DNA of 64,000 bases. Source: Cryptomeria japonica (taxonomy: Eukaryota > Streptophyta > Pinopsida > Cupressales > Cupressaceae). Shown here one piece after another: positions 34,024 to 45,205 of this stretch. Numbering within the stretch: the first letter of the stretch is position 1; each line of letters starts with the position of its first letter. The notes under the pieces were generated by a model, which was given only the letters and a program-made list of their open reading frames with translations, ran no database searches and was not told where the DNA came from. The stretch is from the NCBI RefSeq assembly GCF_030272615.1, contig NC_081405.1:311377235-311441234 (forward strand), read 5' to 3'. A program made the translations under genes and the position numbers.

Positions 34024-35492
34024 AGTTATTAGTACAAGTCAACTCATAAATTTTTGAACCACATGGTACATATATATACACATACATGTACATACGAGTT
34101 ATTTTTTGGACCATGATACATATACAGACACATGTACATATGAGTTATTTTTTTAGACCATGATACATATATGTTTTATTTATATTTTGTATGGATGATT
34201 AAGTTATTTTAGGTTAACTGTTCAATGCTCTTTTCCATATTATATGTTGTGGATCATAATTTGACATTAGATGTACAGAATTTGTCATGTGTTGAATGTG
34301 TTATTTATTAGCTCATTGGAAACGTTGCATTGATGGTTTGAATGTATGATAGTTTGAAACAACCTTTTCCTAAATATTATTGTGAAATAAATTTAACTTC
34401 ATGAGCTCTTTTTCATATTACATGTTTGTTTGGATGATTAAATTTGACTTATGCATATTGTTTGAATTTTATTTTGAAGTAATCCTTATAGATGTGGATG
34501 ATTACTCTATGATTGGTTTCAAGACAATTACTTTAATACTTAAATGAATGTCTTTTAAAATATCTTATTGTAGATGTAATATGGTACTTTATAATTTAAA
34601 TATTAAGTTTTTTAATACTTAAATGAATGTCTTTTAATTTAATTACTACTATATGGTTTTATTAAGTATTTTAACACTATAATTTTACTATATGCTAAGT
34701 TATAATACTTAAATGAATGTCTTTTAATTTTATTACTTTAATACTTAAATGAACACTTAAATACTTTAATTTACTTAAATGAATACACTAACTTAAAAAT
34801 TCAATACTTAAATGGATTCACTAACTTTAATACTTAAATGAAAACATGTACATGAACACACTAACTGAAATTTAATGACAACATACACATGAAGATAATA
34901 ACTTTTAAACTTGTACTTTAATGTAAAATATACATGAAATTTAATAACTTTGAATTTCAATTCCAATTTTAAATTGTAGACTATAACTAAATATAAAGAT
35001 TTCTCATCTAAAATAATTACTTTTTTAATATTTTTTTTAAATCAACTATTCTACAACATAAGCTAATTATAAGAATCTAAAATGTGCTCATAAAACATGT
35101 ATAAAATAAAATACCAATTAAATGTCTAGACATACATATGTACTAAACGAGCTCATAAAACATGTATAAAACAATATACAATGTGTCAAATAAAACATCA
35201 TGTATATGTGCAACATATATGTATAAAATAAAATTCTCAAATAATTAAAGTTGTTGAAATGTCAAGACAAAAGTATGTAGTGAGCAAGCTCATAAAATAT
35301 GTATAAAACTAGGTCGGTGGGCCCTGCACTGATCCATATCCTAAACACTATCCCTGCACAAGTAAGTACATGTACATACACACACACAAACCAAAACATT
35401 TGTGAAAAATCTTGTACATATTACTGAATTAAAAAAACAAACATATATGTCTTTGAATTGCAATGAGCTCTCTAGATACACTTATTTAAATC
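34024..35492. other. AT-rich DNA between two convergent decayed genes
   Basis: No gene is visible. A direct duplication of a CATGATACATATACA plus GAGTTATTTTTT segment lies at about 34,060-34,170. At about 34,540-34,860 the phrase AATACTTAAATGAATGTCTTTTAA and shortened forms recur at least seven times as an irregular low-complexity array. Confidence 0.6.
34540..34860. repeat. Irregular array of an ACTTAAATGAA motif
   Basis: Repeats of TACTTAAATGAATGTCTTTT or its core occur at irregular spacing, with core-only copies in the second half. It looks like a decayed minisatellite. Confidence 0.65.
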
Positions 35493-35570
35493 TTAAAATA
35501 CTCGAGTGTGAGGATGAATATGATTAGTAGGATACTGCAAATCTCCTAATGTTGCCAACGTAATATGAAG
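35493..35570 (-). pseudogene. Last exon of an unknown minus-strand gene
   Basis: Read on the minus strand, an acceptor TTATATACAG is followed by LHITLATLGDLQYPTNHIHP and then HTRVF and a TAA at 35,493. It completes the exon that ends at a GTACAT donor (minus strand, 35,665-35,661). Small size makes the call tentative. Confidence 0.4.
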
Positions 35571-35665
35571 CTGTATATAATTCAAAATTCAAATTGTGTT
35601 AACAATTTTGAAGTTGAAATCTACTCTTTATAATCAATTTAAAAATATCATAAAAAATTATGTAC

Positions 35666-36447
35666 CTAATGTGACTCGAAGAAGAATGAAAGGGCACATG
35701 GTCAACATCTATATCTAGTCAAGCCTCATCTATGTCCATAAGTAGACTAGTAAAATTACCTTGACCTCGAACAAGAGGTGTAGAATCATGCCGCATATGA
35801 TGTGGGGGATCTACAGGAACATGCGACAATGACATAGGCTAAGGGTGCTAAGGTGTAGGATCAACTAGTGTACGTTGAGGAGGAGGTGTGGGGTCAACTG
35901 ATGCATGTGGAAGAGGGGTTGTAGGATGTACTAAAATACCCTCCTCTCTCATCATGTCACCCTAAGAAGCTTTACCACCATGGCTACTAGAATGAAGTCT
36001 ACCAAGACACTGCCTCACATATGCCGATACATGATAGAGAGAGATCCCATACTCATAAGAAATAAATTGATAGGCATCTGAAAAATCACTTGAGAGACAT
36101 GCACTCATGTGATGTAGAGGATCAACCTCAAACAACCATGCAACATCAATGTGAGATGATATTTCAACATAGATATAAGAATCATAACTACTAGATGTAG
36201 AATCGGTAGCATGCGAATGTAACAAATATCCCCCAACACAATCAAATAACATCTCATCAACCTGAGTGGCAATAGTTGCAATTATGGAGAATATGTCTTG
36301 TCTAACATCATCATTTGCTACATCTACTACCTGTGCTAGTTTCAAATGTTTTGGAATAACCAAAAGGTTTGGACGAACTAATGCCCACTTATTAACTGGT
36401 GATGGTGAATAAGGTGATCTAAACTTGTCACAATGCTCACATCTCCC
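35666..36447 (-). pseudogene. Main exon of an unknown minus-strand gene
   Basis: The open part (35,962-36,363) belongs to a frame that starts further upstream with CEHCDKFRSPYSPSPVNKW behind a TAGTAG acceptor near 36,448. It includes LAQVVDVANDDVRQDIFSII, VDEMLFDCVGGYLLHSHATD, and LFEVDPLHHMSACLSSDFSD. It then has a TAG (35,959) and a proline- and histidine-rich tail: HPTTPLPHASVDPTPPPQ, then MSLSHVPVDPPHHMRH. Stops sit where CAG or TGG codons would fit. I do not recognise the family. It lies tail to tail with piece B, so the two could once have belonged to one DNA transposon, but no terminal repeats were found. Confidence 0.5.
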
Positions 36448-36479
36448 CTACTAGCAATGTAATATAAAATATTTATAAT

Positions 36480-36592
36480 CTACATCATAGTATAAATGAA
36501 ACTCTGCAAATAATTGTTTGAAGAAATAAAGTTAATCCACATCATAGTGTAAATGAAAATCTTCAAATAATTATTTGCAAAAATAAAGTGGC
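36480..36592. repeat. Direct duplication of about 57 bp in an intron
   Basis: Two neighbouring copies contain CACATCATAGT(A/G)TAAATGAAA followed by TTCAAATAATT-like sequence and AAATAAAGT. It lies between two exons of the minus-strand gene. Confidence 0.65.
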
Positions 36593-36760
36593 AACTCATC
36601 CTTTTGTGACCATCTATGATGAGTTGCCAACCATCTAGGATATATGAATGAGGCCACAAGTGGATTACTACACCTAGTGATGATATAACCCTCAACTCTT
36701 ATCTTTTCCCACATAATAGGGGAACATGGTATGAACATATGTCGTAGAAACATCCTTTGA
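36571..36760 (-). pseudogene. Upstream exon of the unknown minus-strand gene
   Basis: The frame reads MFLRHMFIPCSPIMWEKIRV, then EGYIITRCSNPLVASFIYPR and WLATHHRWSQKDELPLYF. The density of Trp, Pro and Arg and the absence of stops suggest real coding origin. Exon borders are approximate. Whatever lay further upstream has been separated by the gypsy-A LTR at 36,835. Confidence 0.45.
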
Positions 36761-37628
36761 GATGGTTTTCCATCTCATTCTACCAACAAAACTAAGTGAG
36801 AGAGAACTATTAAAAACATCAATACTAATATCATTGTAAAGGGTGAAAAATTAGGGTTTCCACCACAAGAAGGATGAAAACCACTAATTTTTTCTTAGGG
36901 ACCAATTACATTCAAAAGAGGGGTTGAATCCAATAGATTTAGTCACAAACTAGCAAGGATAAGGATTGAAAATACTAATTGGATTCAAGGCATGAATTTG
37001 TTTACCCTCTTTTGTAAGTTGAATTGTTGAAATTAGGGTAAAGTGCTAGAAATGAGAATAAAAGCACATAAATAGTGAGATACAATTGTCAGATTGAGCC
37101 ACATACCTGGATCTAAGAAACATAAGAAGACTTGGATCTAATCCTTGAAGGAGCTCCTTGATATGCTAGGATTATGGTGGTGGTTTCCTTGTTCCTTTGA
37201 ACTTTTCACCCACCAAAGGGGGATTGATAAGTCACTGTAAATAATGCTTATTTTGAAGATTGCAACTCCGTACTTATGTATTGCATACAGAAAGAAGGGG
37301 AAATAGGTTGGGAATAGGGGCTTGCCTAAGTCAAACCTCGATTTTGGAATTAACCATGAAATAGAGATAAGAGTTAATTGAATTTTTGTAATTAAAGACT
37401 CTCCTTTTGAGGGAGATGTTGAATAATGATTGAAAACCAAATGATATACCTCCTTGTGAAGTTTTGTTTGTCTCCACATAGGATTAGGGTTTCATGAAGT
37501 CTTTGACAAAATAGGATGTGAATGTCCACCTCAATACTTGAATCTTGACTTTGTTGCTACTCTAAGGCTTGATGGAAGGCTGATTACTTGCTCAATTGCT
37601 TGAATGCTTGATTGCTTGATGTCAAATT

Positions 37629-38373
37629 TGTTACAGTTAAAATAATTGGAAGACAACTAAGAGGGGGGGGGGTGAATTAGTTGTCTCAGATTACTAGAAC
37701 CTTAAGCAATTTAAAACTTTAATACTAGAACCCAAAAGATGAATATGAGAATGCATACACCAAATATCAAAATAGAAGATAAAACAATTAAGCATAAACA
37801 ATAATCAAAGAATAAATACCATCCACATGACACCAAGATTTGTACGTGAAAACCTGGTAAAGGGAAAAACCATGGTGGGAAGCCTACCCACAGTAAAATA
37901 ATACTTATGTAGTAAGTATGTGGAATAAAATTGAGGGGCCCACACTTGTAGGATGACCAATAGCCTAGAGCACATTGCTCATCACAAAAGGAGTCTCATT
38001 GACTACATAGAAATCCAGACTACAATCTGGAAGAAGGAATGAATTGCAAAGATAGCATCTCTTATGCCTGAATATAATTCCAGTTAATCTCAATATCAGA
38101 AGACTAAATCCTCTTACATTAACCTAACTTGATCACCAATGATCGACCAAATCTAAAGCCAACTAACTAAACATGAATCTAAGTAGCATGTATAAGCCAA
38201 TTCCATAACCCAAACATACCAAAGTATACTGGATCATGATAATCCAATATAACCAGAAACCAAACAACCTATCAGGACCAGATAGATATCGGTAAACAAC
38301 CAAAACAACTAGTGTTGACATCAATGACAAAACATCAATGCAACACATAATCAATTTCCCCAAATGGCCAACA
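37629..38373 (-). mobile_element. Copia-type solo LTR with perfect target duplication
   Basis: It begins TGTTACAG and ends GGCCAACA. It is flanked by AAATT at 37,624-37,628 and 38,374-38,378. The gypsy-A LTR continues on both sides. The plus-strand phrase GAGAGGGGGG-GTGAATTAG near its left end is shared with the copia LTRs at 38,963, 49,609 and 55,598, which gives the orientation (minus). A single LTR with intact duplications means that an entire element was inserted and then removed by recombination between its LTRs. Confidence 0.85.
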
Positions 38374-38440
38374 AAATTGAACTTCATGTGTGTGTATGTT
38401 ATGCATGTATGCGTGTATATCCAAATGAGAAGGGAAAGCC

Positions 38441-38450
38441 TCCTTTTATA
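38441..38450 (-). promoter_or_regulatory. TATA box of the gypsy-A LTR
   Basis: TATAAAAGGA on the minus strand, followed downstream by a CTTCTCATTTGGA stretch comparable to the CTCTCTCATTTGCA of the relative at 7,270. Confidence 0.55.
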
Positions 38451-38760
38451 CTTTAAAGTTGAAAAAAATATTAATTTTCCAACATGAGTTGACACAGGGC
38501 TAGATTTCTTACTCAAATTTTGAAATTGCAAAAGGGTTCAAAGAGGGGCTCAAATAGGGAGAACCAAGGCATGGCACCCTAGTCCTACCCATTTTTGGGG
38601 CTAGAATAAGGGTCTAAGTTGATGTATGAGGTCAAAATGAGGTCATATTTGTATGGTGCAAGCGAAATAAGGTCCTAGTCAGGCCTAGGGGCACAAACAC
38701 TAAGGCAAGGACCCAAATGCAGTCAAAATTATAAAGGAGTACAATTTTTACGATGCTACA

Positions 38761-38962
38761 TTTAGCCCCCACTTTAGTGAGAGTCTAAAATTAATCATAC
38801 TCTTGGTAAAGTACAAGGGTTCATATTGAAAAACTTTCATCGAGTCACCAAGGAGGTAAGATACACCAAGCCCCTAGTGGACTTTAGGATCTTACAACTT
38901 TGATAATGAGATAAAAGGGACATCATGAAGGAAATAGAGAGAGAAAGTCATGACTATAAGCT
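38761..38962 (-). other. Gypsy-A polypurine tract and 3' untranslated region
   Basis: On the minus strand AAAGTGGGGGCTAAA lies at 38,775-38,761, identical to 13,391-13,405. The rest matches about 13,200-13,390 in reverse, with GTTGTAAGATCCTAA and GGGGCTTGG. It is cut at 38,963 by copia-2. Confidence 0.75.
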
Positions 38963-40296
38963 TGTTGGAAACAATAATGAAGTAAAACTGAGAGGGGGGG
39001 AGTCATTTTTCACCAGATTAAACAATTTAACCTTAATTGGAAATCTGATCAACTGGAGGAATAACAAAGATAAGAACAATAACAAAACAACACATAACAC
39101 CAAGATTTTAATGTGGAAAAACCGGTTAAGGGAAAAACCATGGTGGGAACCTACCCACAATAAGATGATACTCTATAGGAGTATGTGAAAATATTACAAT
39201 GGGGAATGCACTTGCATTCAAGCATATTGCCTAGAGCTCACTGCTCAAAAGATAATGGCCCATAAGGCTACAACCTTTAGGGAAGTATCAATAACTTACA
39301 ATAACATTCAGACAACAATCCAGATTACATGAACTAAAAGAATAACATCTCTCTATGCTAGATAATAGTTCCAATTAAGCATAATTATCTTCTCAACAAC
39401 TTTCAATCTTTGTTCAATCACTACACCAAAGGAATTATTCATTTATTCACACTTTTAAAACTCTCTGACAATGCAAACAAAACCACACACCTCAATTACA
39501 TGAATAACATATCTATTTATATTGATCATCAACCTTGACAACAAGGTCAGCTCAACCCAATAGGACCTAATTACAAAATCTCACCACACAATACAATAGC
39601 CAACAACTAGACCAATATTATGGTATGAATGACATAACATGGACCCAAATTAAATTCTCAAACATGCAACACCACCAAAATCATCTCCAAGATCAACCAC
39701 AACATGCTACACCACCAAATAGGTCATACCACATGAATAACACCAGCGGATTAGAAAAATGACCATTGTTGCACACAATGATCAATTAAAACCATAAAAA
39801 AAAATAGAACACAATTAGAAAACACCAACAAGTACATTATAATCATGCACAATAGTTGCACCAACACCACTTATCAAATCTCCATCTGTCAACATCTAAA
39901 AATTAAGGAATACTTAAACAATAGCAACTGCCACATGGAAAGATAACCCACGAAGCACCAAATCATGAACCATCTGCAATGAAGATACACATGAACATTC
40001 CAAATAATCTCTCAAAACCACAACTCAAGATTTGATCACACCAAAGCATACCGAACTCTGCAAAACATTGATAAGAGGAACCAAACCATAAACCAGATCA
40101 TATGATATGATCATGCAAACTTCCAGTCATTGAAACCAATAAGGAATGACATACGAATACTAGAAATACTTCATTAATAAGCCACAAACCCAATAAAACC
40201 AACTTACAGTCATTGGAGCAACAAATCACATGAATATATTGACATTAATGACAACAACATATCCTAGCAGCAACAATATCCAACAAATACTCAACA
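38963..40296 (-). repeat. Copia-2, 3' LTR on the minus strand
   Basis: It starts TGTTGGAAAC and ends ATACTCAACA on the plus strand, and is directly followed by the reverse complement of a polypurine tract. It shows the ACTGAGAGGGGGG signature of the other copia LTRs here. The flank at 38,958-38,962 is AAGCT. The 5' LTR is not in the window. Confidence 0.78.
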
Positions 40297-40311
40297 ATAT
40301 CCCCCTTTTGC
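40297..40311 (-). other. Copia-2 polypurine tract
   Basis: ATATCCCCCTTTTGC on the plus strand, a purine tract on the minus strand, directly at the LTR edge. Confidence 0.7.
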
Positions 40312-40622
40312 ATTGATGGAAACATATGGATGTGAAAAACAATCAATGGAAAGAAAGAAATTAACTCCAACAAAACTTGAACAAACTCTTAATAAGAACA
40401 TGCATTAAATAATATTTTGTCACATGCATCTCTGCCTCTTTGACAATAATACCAAAGTCTCATAAAACAAAATATATGACTTTCTCCCCGATAAACACAT
40501 ACGTACCAACTGAATCACACACTGACTACTCTAGAAGAGTAGCAGTACCAACACATCAATCCAGATAAGAAGATAAGACCATAAAGTCCACCAGATTTAT
40601 GCAACTCAATGCATCTAGTTCT

Positions 40623-41103
40623 CATCATGAGGGGCAGAGACCCCTAGCTTGTCTCTCAAATACCCAAATGTTTCTGCAGGCAAAGGCTTAGTAAAAATAT
40701 ATGTATTTTTTTCTGTTGAAGATACATATTCCAACTTCACTTCCTCTGATCTTCTCCCTCAAGAAATGATACTTAATTAATACATGTTTTGTCTTTGAAT
40801 GCAGTACTGGGCTCTTGGACATATTGATAGCACTTGAATTGTCACAATATATAATAGTAGGCTCATCATATACAACTCTAATATCTTTCAATATTTTCTT
40901 CATACAAACTAACTGAGTGCAATTAGTAGCAACAAAAATGTATTTGGCTTCAACAATAGATAGGGAAACTAAGTCTTGCTTCTTACTTGCCCATGAAATC
41001 AGCTTCTTACCCAAAAAATAATGCACCATCGGAGGTACTCTTATGGTCATGAACATCACCTGACAAATGAGCATTAGTATAAGCACATAACATGAAATCA
41101 TCA
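40623..41103 (-). pseudogene. pol: Copia-2 RNase H, C-terminal part
   Basis: Minus-strand frame with KKLISWASKKQDLVSLSIVE, AKYIFVATNCTQLVCMKKIL, IYCDNSSAINMSKSPVLHSK and TKHVLIKYHFLREKI, the Ty1/copia RNase H signature. A frameshift near 40,720 separates the final FTKPLPAETFGYLRDKLGV, which ends near 40,623. The N-terminal part lies at 44,069 behind the LINE; the same codons for DDFM flank the LINE on both sides because they are in its target duplication. Confidence 0.85.
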
Positions 41104-41160
41104 ACATCACCTAACAAATGAGCATTAGTATAAGCACATAACATCACCTGACAAATGAGG
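41104..41160. repeat. Filler duplication at the LINE 5' junction
   Basis: ACATCACCTAACAAATGAGC and the following ATTAGTATAAGCACATAAC repeat the copia segment at 41,053-41,090 just outside the target duplication. A third partial copy, ATCACCTGACAAATGAGG, follows. Such filler suggests template switching while the 5' end of the LINE cDNA was being joined. Confidence 0.75.
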
Positions 41161-41165
41161 AGACA

Positions 41166-42080
41166 ATAAATCATATTCTCTTTCATTTCCCCTTCTCAGT
41201 TGATGTTTGGGGAAGTTGTCTGGATCAATTCAATATCAGTTGGAGCTTCCCCAACTCAATTCAGGAGATTTTCAAGTCATGGCATCATCCTTCAAAAAAT
41301 AGAACTACTACCTTGCTATGGAGAATTGTTTTACCACACATGTGCTGGGGTATATGGAAAGAGAGAAATGACAAGATTTTCAGAGAAAAGTACACTAAGG
41401 CTAACATTGTGTTTGAAAAAATAAGAAGCATAGTGGAAAATATGAATATTATAGGTGGTATTGATAATCCTAACACTAAGGAGGATCAACTTGTCTATAA
41501 AACATGGAGATTAAAAGCTCAAGAGAATATCTAGAGTAACCCTAGAGAGGGAGTGATATGGACCAGCCCACCTAGGGGATGGATGAAAATCAATCTTGAT
41601 GGGGCCTCTAAGGGAAACTCGGGGGTTGCAAGATGTGGAGTGGTCCTAAGGGATGAATGGGGAATATGTAAAATCATAAAATGTATTCCTATAGGAAAAC
41701 AAACCAACCATGTTGTCGAAGCCATGGCGGCTTATCATGGGATTATCCTTGCCAAAGAAGCCAAATGCACTAAAGTTTGGTGTGAAGGAGACTCCTTAAA
41801 CATTATCAACTATTTAAATATGAAATTCCCGCCGTCATGGTCGATTAGTAATGCTATTAAAGAAATAAGGAAAATCAGTGAAGAGTTTGAAATGTGCATT
41901 TTTACACATGTTTATAGGGAGGCCAACTCTTGTGCTGATTGGGCAGCCAACCTGGCTTGCCAATCGGAAAACATCATCACTAGTTATGGTCAAAAGGAGA
42001 TTGCAAGTGAAATGAAATCTTTACTCAATCAGGACCGAAGCTATACAAGGCAATGTGGTACTTTTAATCATTATTTCTAA
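41166..42080 (+). pseudogene. LINE ORF2 C-terminus: zinc-binding region and RNase H
   Basis: One frame starts in SVDVWGSCLDQFNISW and reads TLLWRIVLPHMCWGIWKERN, the W-x-IW-x-ERN end typical of the zf-RVT region of plant L1 proteins. After a single TAG (41,532) follows a complete RNase H domain: KINLDGASKGNSGVARCGVV (Asp), VEAMAAYHGIILAKEA (Glu), VWCEGDSLNIINYL (Asp) and HVYREANSCADWAANLA (last Asp). All four acidic residues are present. The frame ends with TAA at 42,078. The RNase H would remove RNA from the cDNA hybrid during target-primed reverse transcription. Confidence 0.88.
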
Positions 42081-42161
42081 TGACCTATCCGCCTTTTTTG
42101 ATGCAAGGCTTGCTTGAAGATAATGAGTTATTAAATAGGTGTCATATCATCATTATTTGGC

Positions 42162-43865
42162 ATGGATTATGGGTGCTCTTACAGAATAACCACAGAAACC
42201 AGAGGAAAAGCTATCAAAATGAGAGAAGGCATTCCAAGGAAGGTGCTAGAAAAATGGGAAGAAATAAGAAGAGATTTGAACCTCCTTCATGTGTTGAATG
42301 AAGAAAGAACGAAGAAGTCTGGAGTATCCTTCAGCAGGGGGGTCAATGTTTTCATGGAACGACTGAATGGGAAGGACCCCACAATTACCAGCTACTTCAT
42401 AAAGAACTGGAAAAATGGAAAAGTTCTGATTGGATCACATATGATGAATGTAGACAAAGAGGTTATCACTGAGGCCATGGGGATGACTACCAAGGGTATG
42501 AAATTTTATAGGGACAATGGGATATCAGATAAGGCTGCAGACAAGTTTCCTATTATGGATGGTGAGAAAAGAAAGATGATCAAAATTGACAACTCCTACC
42601 ACTCCCCAAAGAGAATTTGTAGGCCATGGAGGTTTGTCTTATTTGCTTCTATTGAATATATTAGCTTAGACAGTAGGTTTACCAGGGCTTATGGGCATCA
42701 CTTCGTCCTTCTTAACCATTTCTGTCATGGTGAAAGGGTTAGCCTTCCCTATTACCTAGCCTGTTCAATGGATCATACTATAAAGGAGATCCAGAAGGAC
42801 CCTAAAGGTGATCATGCCCTCCACTAGGGGCTCATGGTCTTGGTTTACAAAATGCTAAAGGGGAAGTGCATTGAAAAGCCTATTAAAGGCAAAAATGTCA
42901 AAGATGAGACTATGGAAAGTAAGGATAGTGGTTTCAATTTTGATTCTGAGACCGAGGGAGAGTCGGAAGAAACTAGCAAAAAAGGTAGGATTAGGGCTAA
43001 GAAGAGGAGGATTATTGTGGAATATGAAATGTCGGACTCTGAAACTGATTCCCTTGAGGAAAAACCTGTTAAAAAGAGGAAAGGGAAAGCCTCTGGAAAG
43101 AAGGCTCAGAAAAAGAACACTAAAAAGGGTAGCAATTCTGATCTCAACTATGTTTTGGTTGAGTCTAAGGAGGAGGATGATGATAACAAGAGGATTGATA
43201 GTCAGGAAAAAGAAGGGGAGGGTAACCCGGTTAAAGATAATTTGGAAACCGTGGAGACCATGAATACCACTAGACTACATAATGAGGAAAAAGGGGGTCA
43301 AAGTGATAGTGGTGACAAAGATACCATTAAGGCCTTCTGTGAAACCATCACTACTATGGTGAAGGATATTAATAGCTTGAAAACAGATACACAAGCCATG
43401 ACAAGAATTACAGTTGGTGACAAGCCCTTGGCGGAGCATGTTAAAGAGTTAGTGGCCATTTTGCATAATGTGCAAGCTATTGAATGTATGGTTGGAAAAA
43501 TCTTAACCATGGAGAAAAAGGTCAATGAGATGGGAGATAGAAAGGAAATGGACAACAAACTGAAATATTTTGGCAGCAGAATTGACAAGCTGGAGCACAA
43601 TGTCAAGCAGATTGCTGATCAAAATTTCCAAATTCTTAAATCTTCGGTGGACAATATGAACATATTTATCAACAGGTATGAGAACAATGGAGAGAAGGAA
43701 GGTGATAAAGAGCAGGTGAACAAGAAGGGTCATGAAAGGAGGACTAGAGCCAACACAAAGAATAAGGTTGACATCGAAGGTCATGAGCTGGAGGATATGA
43801 AGACCTCGACAAACAATATGAAACAAATGGTTGTTCATGTTGAGGAGATCTTGAATAGTATTTAG
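42162..43865 (+). pseudogene. Extra frame downstream of RNase H, with one TAG
   Basis: About 567 codons run from MDYGCSYRITTETRGKAI with one TAG at 42,825, where CAG would fit. The N-terminal 220 residues look globular: FSRGVNVFMERLNG, SYFIKNWKNGKVLIGSHMM, VDKEVITEAMGMTTKG, PKRICRPWRFVLFASIEYIS. Residues 225-330 are charged, with GRIRAKKRRI, EKPVKKRKGKASGKKAQKK and acidic blocks, possibly nuclear-localisation signals. The last 170 residues are heptad-rich (KILTMEKKVNEMGDRKEMDN, FGSRIDKLEHNVKQI) and probably a coiled coil. No retroelement enzyme is seen. It lies inside the target duplication, so it moved with the LINE. It may be a third LINE ORF or sequence captured by it. Confidence 0.65.
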
Positions 43866-44066
43866 TTCTAGTAGCTGTCCTTGGTTCTGTCTCTTTGCCA
43901 TCTATTCCAAGTTTTATGTAATTATGTATTGATGTTTTTAAGCTGTGCCCATCCGGTGGATTCATTTTGACTTTTTGAAGTGATTAGGCACTTTTTTATG
44001 CTTTTTTGTTCTCCTGCTTTGTAAAAGGTTTGGGTACCTTTCAAATACCTATTTTTACTTAATCAA
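43866..44066 (+). other. 3' untranslated end of the LINE
   Basis: Non-coding T-rich sequence with TTGGTTCTGTCTCTTTG and GTTTGGGTACC, ending ACTTAATCAAAA before the target duplication. There is only a very short A tail. Confidence 0.65.
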
Positions 44067-44068
44067 AA

Positions 44069-45205
44069 CATGAAATCATCATTCTTTGGATACCATAAAC
44101 CATAATCCACAGACCCTTTCAAGTATATGAATATCCTCTTCACAATAGTTACATGAATTTCTTTCAGATAATCTTGATATCTAGTAGCCATGCACACAAC
44201 ATGCATAATATTTGGTCTATTCTGAGTTGAATATAGGAGTCCACCAACCATATATCTATACAATGTTTGATTATCCTTTGGAGATTCATCATTCTTGGAC
44301 AATTTGTAGCCAGTCACCATAGGAGTTCCAACCGGTTTAGAATCATCCAACCCAAATTTCTTCAACATTTCCTTAACATACTTAGCTTGAGATATAAAAA
44401 TACCTTTACTATTCTATGCAATCTGCAATCCTAAGAAAAAAATCATCTCACTAATCATAGACATCTCAAATTCTTTTTGCATATCACTAGAAAACTTCAA
44501 ACTCAAGTCATCATCTCCTCCAAAAATAATGTCATCAACAAAAACTTCAATAATAAAAATGCTATTATTTTCAATCTTGAAGTACAAATTACTATCAGGA
44601 GTGCCTTTACTAAATCCCAATTTCATCAAATACTTATCCAATCTAGCATACCAAGCTCTATGGGCTTGTTTCAGTCCATACAATGCTTTCTTTAGTTTGC
44701 ATACCATGTCACCTTCACCTGATAATAAAAATCCATCAGATTTCTCAATGTAGACTTCTTCCTCAAGATCACCATTCAAAAAGGCTGACTTAACATCCAT
44801 TTTATATAATGTGAAATATTTATAAGTATCATATGCAAGCATTAATCTAACCGCTTCAATTCTAGCCACTGGAGTAAAAGTCTCCTCATAATCAGTTCCT
44901 TCCATTTGTGAACATCCTTTGTATACTAGTCTTGCTTTATTTTGGACAACTTCACTAACTTCATTCAATTTGTTTCTAAATACCCATTTAGTACCAATTA
45001 CATTCTTGTCTTTAGGTATCAACACAAGTTCCCATGTATTATTCTTTTCAATCTAATTCAATTCTTCTTCCATATCTTTTCTCCAATTTTCATCTTTACA
45101 AGCTTCAACAACAGTCTTAGCTTCAATCTTATAAATCAAGTGTACCTCTTCTGCAACAAGTCTTCTTCTAGTCTTATCACAACACCTTTAGTCTTATCAC
45201 TAATG
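44069..45205 (-). pseudogene. pol: Copia-2 reverse transcriptase and start of RNase H
   Basis: The minus-strand frame runs from about 45,200 with EACKDENWRKDMEEELN, stop, then [80 protein letters not shown] and [14 protein letters not shown]. The F-VDD catalytic box and the Asp of DVKSAFLNG are intact. One TAG follows LQIA at 44,413, then KPVGTPMVTGYKLSKND and IYLKGSVDYGLWYPKNDD run into the LINE. Gag, protease and integrase would lie to the right but the element is cut at 45,206 by gypsy-B. Confidence 0.88.

Larger units (their letters stand above)
36835..38760 (-). mobile_element. Gypsy-A: 3' LTR on the minus strand, split by a copia solo LTR
   Basis: On the plus strand it starts TGTAAAGGG and ends GATGCTACA, directly followed by the reverse complement of a polypurine tract. 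With the inserted solo LTR removed its length is about 1.18 kb, like the LTRs at 6,880 and 13,406. It shares with them the ATTCAAGCATTCAAG, GGTTAATTCCAAAA and AATCCCAAC-type segments, so it is a diverged relative. Its interior lies to the right and is interrupted after 200 bases by copia-2. The flank at 36,830-36,834 is ATCAT; its partner is outside the window. Confidence 0.8.
41104..44066 (+). mobile_element. L1-type LINE, 5' truncated, in copia-2
   Basis: AACATGAAATCATCA occurs at 41,089-41,103 and 44,067-44,081, a 15-bp target duplication that flanks the unit exactly. The copia-2 frame is interrupted between these copies. Coding starts inside the C-terminal end of ORF2, so endonuclease and reverse transcriptase are missing. 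The 3' end TTACTTAATCAAAA is compatible with plant L1 elements. The first 60 bases behind the duplication are not LINE but a second copy of nearby copia sequence. Confidence 0.85.

Noticed and set aside
43298-43901. Minus-strand frames opposite the LINE extra frame
   Set aside because: They mirror the lysine- and glutamate-rich plus-strand frame, which gives Phe/Leu/Ser-rich shadows without motifs.
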